Of a DNA stretch of 6,047 nucleotides, positions 5,274 through 6,047 are shown piece after piece (the stretch's first letter is position 1; each line of letters starts with the position of its first letter). Source of the DNA: Alkaliphilus sp. Its GTDB lineage: Bacteria; Bacillota; Clostridia; Peptostreptococcales; Thermotaleaceae. The position numbers and the translations under genes are program-made. The stretch covers positions 1 through 6,047 of the forward strand of contig JAGXRU010000158.1 in the NCBI GenBank assembly GCA_018335765.1. The letters are read 5' to 3'. The notes under the pieces are model-generated. The model was not told the DNA's origin and searched no databases. It saw only the letters and a list, made by a program, of their open reading frames with translations.

Positions 5274-6047
5274 GTGAAGTTACAAGGAAAAATGAACACT
5301 GACGAACAGGGACAATTGCTCATAGGAGGATGTAAGGCAGCGGATCTGGTTAGAGAGTTTGGTACACCGCTGTATGTAATGGATGAGGAACATATCAGAG
5401 AAAAATGCAGAGGATTTAAAAATAGCTTCAGACATGAACATTTATCCACGGAAGTTATTTATGCATCTAAAGCCTTTTTAAACATAGCAATGTGTAAGTT
5501 GATTGAGGAAGAAGGGCTGAGTCTGGATGTGGTATCCGGAGGTGAACTTTTTACAGCTGTGGCAGCGGGTTTTCCTATGGAACGGATTTATTTTCATGGA
5601 AACAATAAAACTGATAGTGAACTAATTATGGCTCTAAAGGTAGGTGTCGGGAGGATCATAGTAGACAATAGACATGAAATTGCGAGGCTTGAAAAACTTT
5701 GCAAACAATTAAATAAAGAAATACGAGTTTTATTAAGAGTAAATCCTGGTATTGAAGCCCATACCCACGAATATATTCAGACTGCCATGCATGACTCAAA
5801 GTTCGGTGAGTCTATATATGATGAAGATTTATGTGAAATTATTGGATTTTGTCAAAAAAGTGACTACATTAGCCTTAAGGGTTTTCATTGTCATATAGGG
5901 TCTCAAATATTTGAAGAAAAATCTTTCCATAATGCTGCAAAAGTTATGATTGGTTTTTTGGCTAAAATGCAGCGGGATTGTGCCTTCATAACGGAAGAAT
6001 TGAATTTAGGCGGAGGATTTGGTGTATATTATGTAGATGGAGACGAG
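5274..6047 (+). CDS. lysA: Diaminopimelate decarboxylase, 3'-truncated by window edge
   Basis: Cytosolic PLP enzyme that decarboxylates meso-2,6-diaminopimelate to L-lysine, the last step of lysine synthesis. The first 258 residues of an expected 420 or so are present, covering most of the alanine-racemase-like TIM barrel. Visible features are FGTPLYVMDE near the N terminus, the PLP lysine K66 in YASKA, LDVVSGGEL, HGNNK, LRVNPG, SKFGES, FHCHIGSQ (204-211, with H207) and the phosphate-binding glycine loop GGGFG (246-250). The C-terminal barrel domain with the active-site cysteine is beyond the window. The GTG start gives VKLQGKMNTDEQGQLLIGG, which fits the family's usual N-terminus. Related decarboxylases of the same fold (arginine, ornithine, carboxynorspermidine) are unlikely because the gene sits directly behind a lysine riboswitch, which should terminate its transcription when lysine is plentiful. 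Confidence 0.95.
   Translation, partial: MKLQGKMNTDEQGQLLIGGCKAADLVREFGTPLYVMDEEHIREKCRGFKNSFRHEHLSTEVIYASKAFLNIAMCKLIEEEGLSLDVVSGGELFTAVAAGFPMERIYFHGNNKTDSELIMALKVGVGRIIVDNRHEIARLEKLCKQLNKEIRVLLRVNPGIEAHTHEYIQTAMHDSKFGESIYDEDLCEIIGFCQKSDYISLKGFHCHIGSQIFEEKSFHNAAKVMIGFLAKMQRDCAFITEELNLGGGFGVYYVDGDE

Noticed and set aside
5255..5449. 64-codon frame on the - strand under the lysA start
   Set aside because: It is the antisense shadow of lysA, whose own frame has strong family motifs and a ribosome binding site.

Overview
The window comes from an AT-rich, low-GC Gram-positive chromosome, most likely a member of the Clostridia. The reasons are strong AGGAGG-type ribosome binding sites, GTG and TTG starts, a consensus sigma-A promoter, and a terminator-controlled lysine riboswitch (L-box) in front of lysA. 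I cannot name the species. All four genes belong to known families, and I see no insertion sequence, CRISPR array, tRNA, rRNA or phage gene.

Left part (1-3121, + strand): a polyphosphate metabolism pair. The window opens inside ppk (polyphosphate kinase 1), of which about the last 530 residues are present with all the catalytic residues I looked for. It overlaps the next gene, an exopolyphosphatase/GppA-type phosphatase (ppx) with a C-terminal HD-type domain. The ppx ribosome binding site lies inside the end of ppk, so the synthesising and degrading enzymes of polyphosphate are probably translated as a coupled pair. The better start for ppx is a TTG at 1586 rather than the GTG at 1577.

Middle (3122-4700, - strand): a hairpin between convergent genes separates ppx from an NhaC-family secondary transporter of 467 residues. 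Its promoter reads leftward and contains a perfect 15-bp palindrome between the -35 and -10 boxes, a likely operator for an unidentified repressor.

Right part (4700-6047, + strand): after about 200 bp with no recognisable gene comes a near-consensus promoter (TTGACA, 17 bp, TAAGAT). It drives a leader of about 350 nt holding a complete L-box aptamer, an antiterminator, an intrinsic terminator, and then lysA (diaminopimelate decarboxylase), which runs off the right edge. Every helix of the riboswitch can be drawn from the sequence, including a six-base kissing contact between loops L2 and L3 and a clear mutually exclusive antiterminator/terminator pair. This is an OFF switch: high lysine stops transcription of the last enzyme of lysine synthesis. 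The ligand core seems to carry an extra base in the AGAGG-TGC junction and a changed P5-P1 joint relative to the B. subtilis lysC leader as I remember it. This is the most unusual detail in the window.

I found no evidence for a previously undescribed multi-gene system here. The items worth checking are regulatory: the altered riboswitch core, the palindrome in the transporter promoter, and whether the transporter has anything to do with the divergent lysine gene.
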